This document shows, piece by piece, positions 63,951-64,000 of a stretch of DNA of 64,000 bases. The DNA lies in contig CALADM010000020.1 of the NCBI GenBank assembly GCA_937890595.1, positions 26,231 through 90,230 of the forward strand. Direction: 5' to 3'. A program made the position numbers and the translations under genes. The DNA comes from CAJMNU01 sp905214855. GTDB taxonomy: Bacteria; Bacillota; Clostridia; Lachnospirales; Lachnospiraceae. Every line of letters starts with the position of its first letter. Position 1 is the stretch's first letter. Below the pieces are notes generated by a model. The model was given only the letters and a program-made list of their open reading frames with translations, searched no databases and had not been told where the DNA came from.

Positions 63951-64000
63951 TTTTGTCAAGATTAGTTGACACATTTTCCTCAAGGATTTTGTACCCTATG
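63948..64000. mobile_element. Probable end of a second insertion sequence
   Basis: TGATTTTGTCAAGATTAG, then TTGACACATTTTCC, starts exactly at the break in the IS1182 transposase and has no relation to it. It begins with TG as IS3-type ends do; the element runs off the window, so family is a guess. Confidence 0.5.

Overview
The window looks like a piece of chromosome from an anaerobic, probably spore-forming Firmicute of the Lachnospiraceae type. The evidence is low G+C DNA, two oxygen-sensitive class III ribonucleotide reductases with a radical-SAM activase, a GerA/SpoVAF-family germination protein, a direct glutaminyl-tRNA synthetase, FMN-binding and DUF378/DUF523/DUF1576 families common in Clostridia, and no aerobic respiration genes. 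The species cannot be named from the sequence. Most genes lie on the minus strand and form short operons separated by clear hairpin terminators.

Layout. 0-10 kb is a nucleotide-reduction region: nrdD with a fused thioredoxin-like tail, hflX, a TPR lipoprotein, dut, nrdG, a DUF5684 membrane protein and a second nrdD. Each nrdD is preceded by a pair of NrdR-type boxes exactly 31 bp apart. 10-21 kb holds an scpA/scpB condensin operon, a DD-carboxypeptidase with wall-binding repeats, an iron-dependent alcohol dehydrogenase, an inositol-phosphatase-family enzyme, a CPBP protease and an L,D-transpeptidase with a 14-residue tandem repeat tail. 21-32 kb holds a FGGY sugar kinase with a dihydrouridine synthase, glycogen debranching enzyme, endonuclease III, an OLD-family nuclease with a cysteine cluster, a GNAT protein and an M28 aminopeptidase.

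32-39.5 kb is the most striking block. A cobalamin riboswitch leads into a lipid-anchored, apparently catalytically intact CbiK-like chelatase with two C-terminal beta-domain repeats. A substrate-binding lipoprotein, a FecCD permease (whose best start codon reads ACG), an ATPase with an unusual C-terminal domain and a DUF1576 membrane protein follow. I read this as a surface corrinoid/tetrapyrrole or cobalt acquisition system.

39.5-57 kb is mostly housekeeping: rRNA methyltransferases, biotin ligase, NAD synthase, SPFH/NfeD pair, MATE pump, TcdA, germination protein, MocR regulator and GlnRS. Between tcdA and the germination gene, a consensus promoter on the minus strand drives a short stem-loop-rich RNA that ends in a hairpin and that I do not recognise.

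57-64 kb is more AT-rich and accessory: a TetR regulator divergent from an oleate hydratase with a strong palindromic operator, an orphan ORF, a GNAT protein, a HAD phosphatase abutting the decayed remains of an IS200/IS605 tnpB element, a nitroreductase with a hairpin between its Shine-Dalgarno sequence and its start, and an IS1182-type element cut off by what looks like a second insertion sequence that runs off the window.
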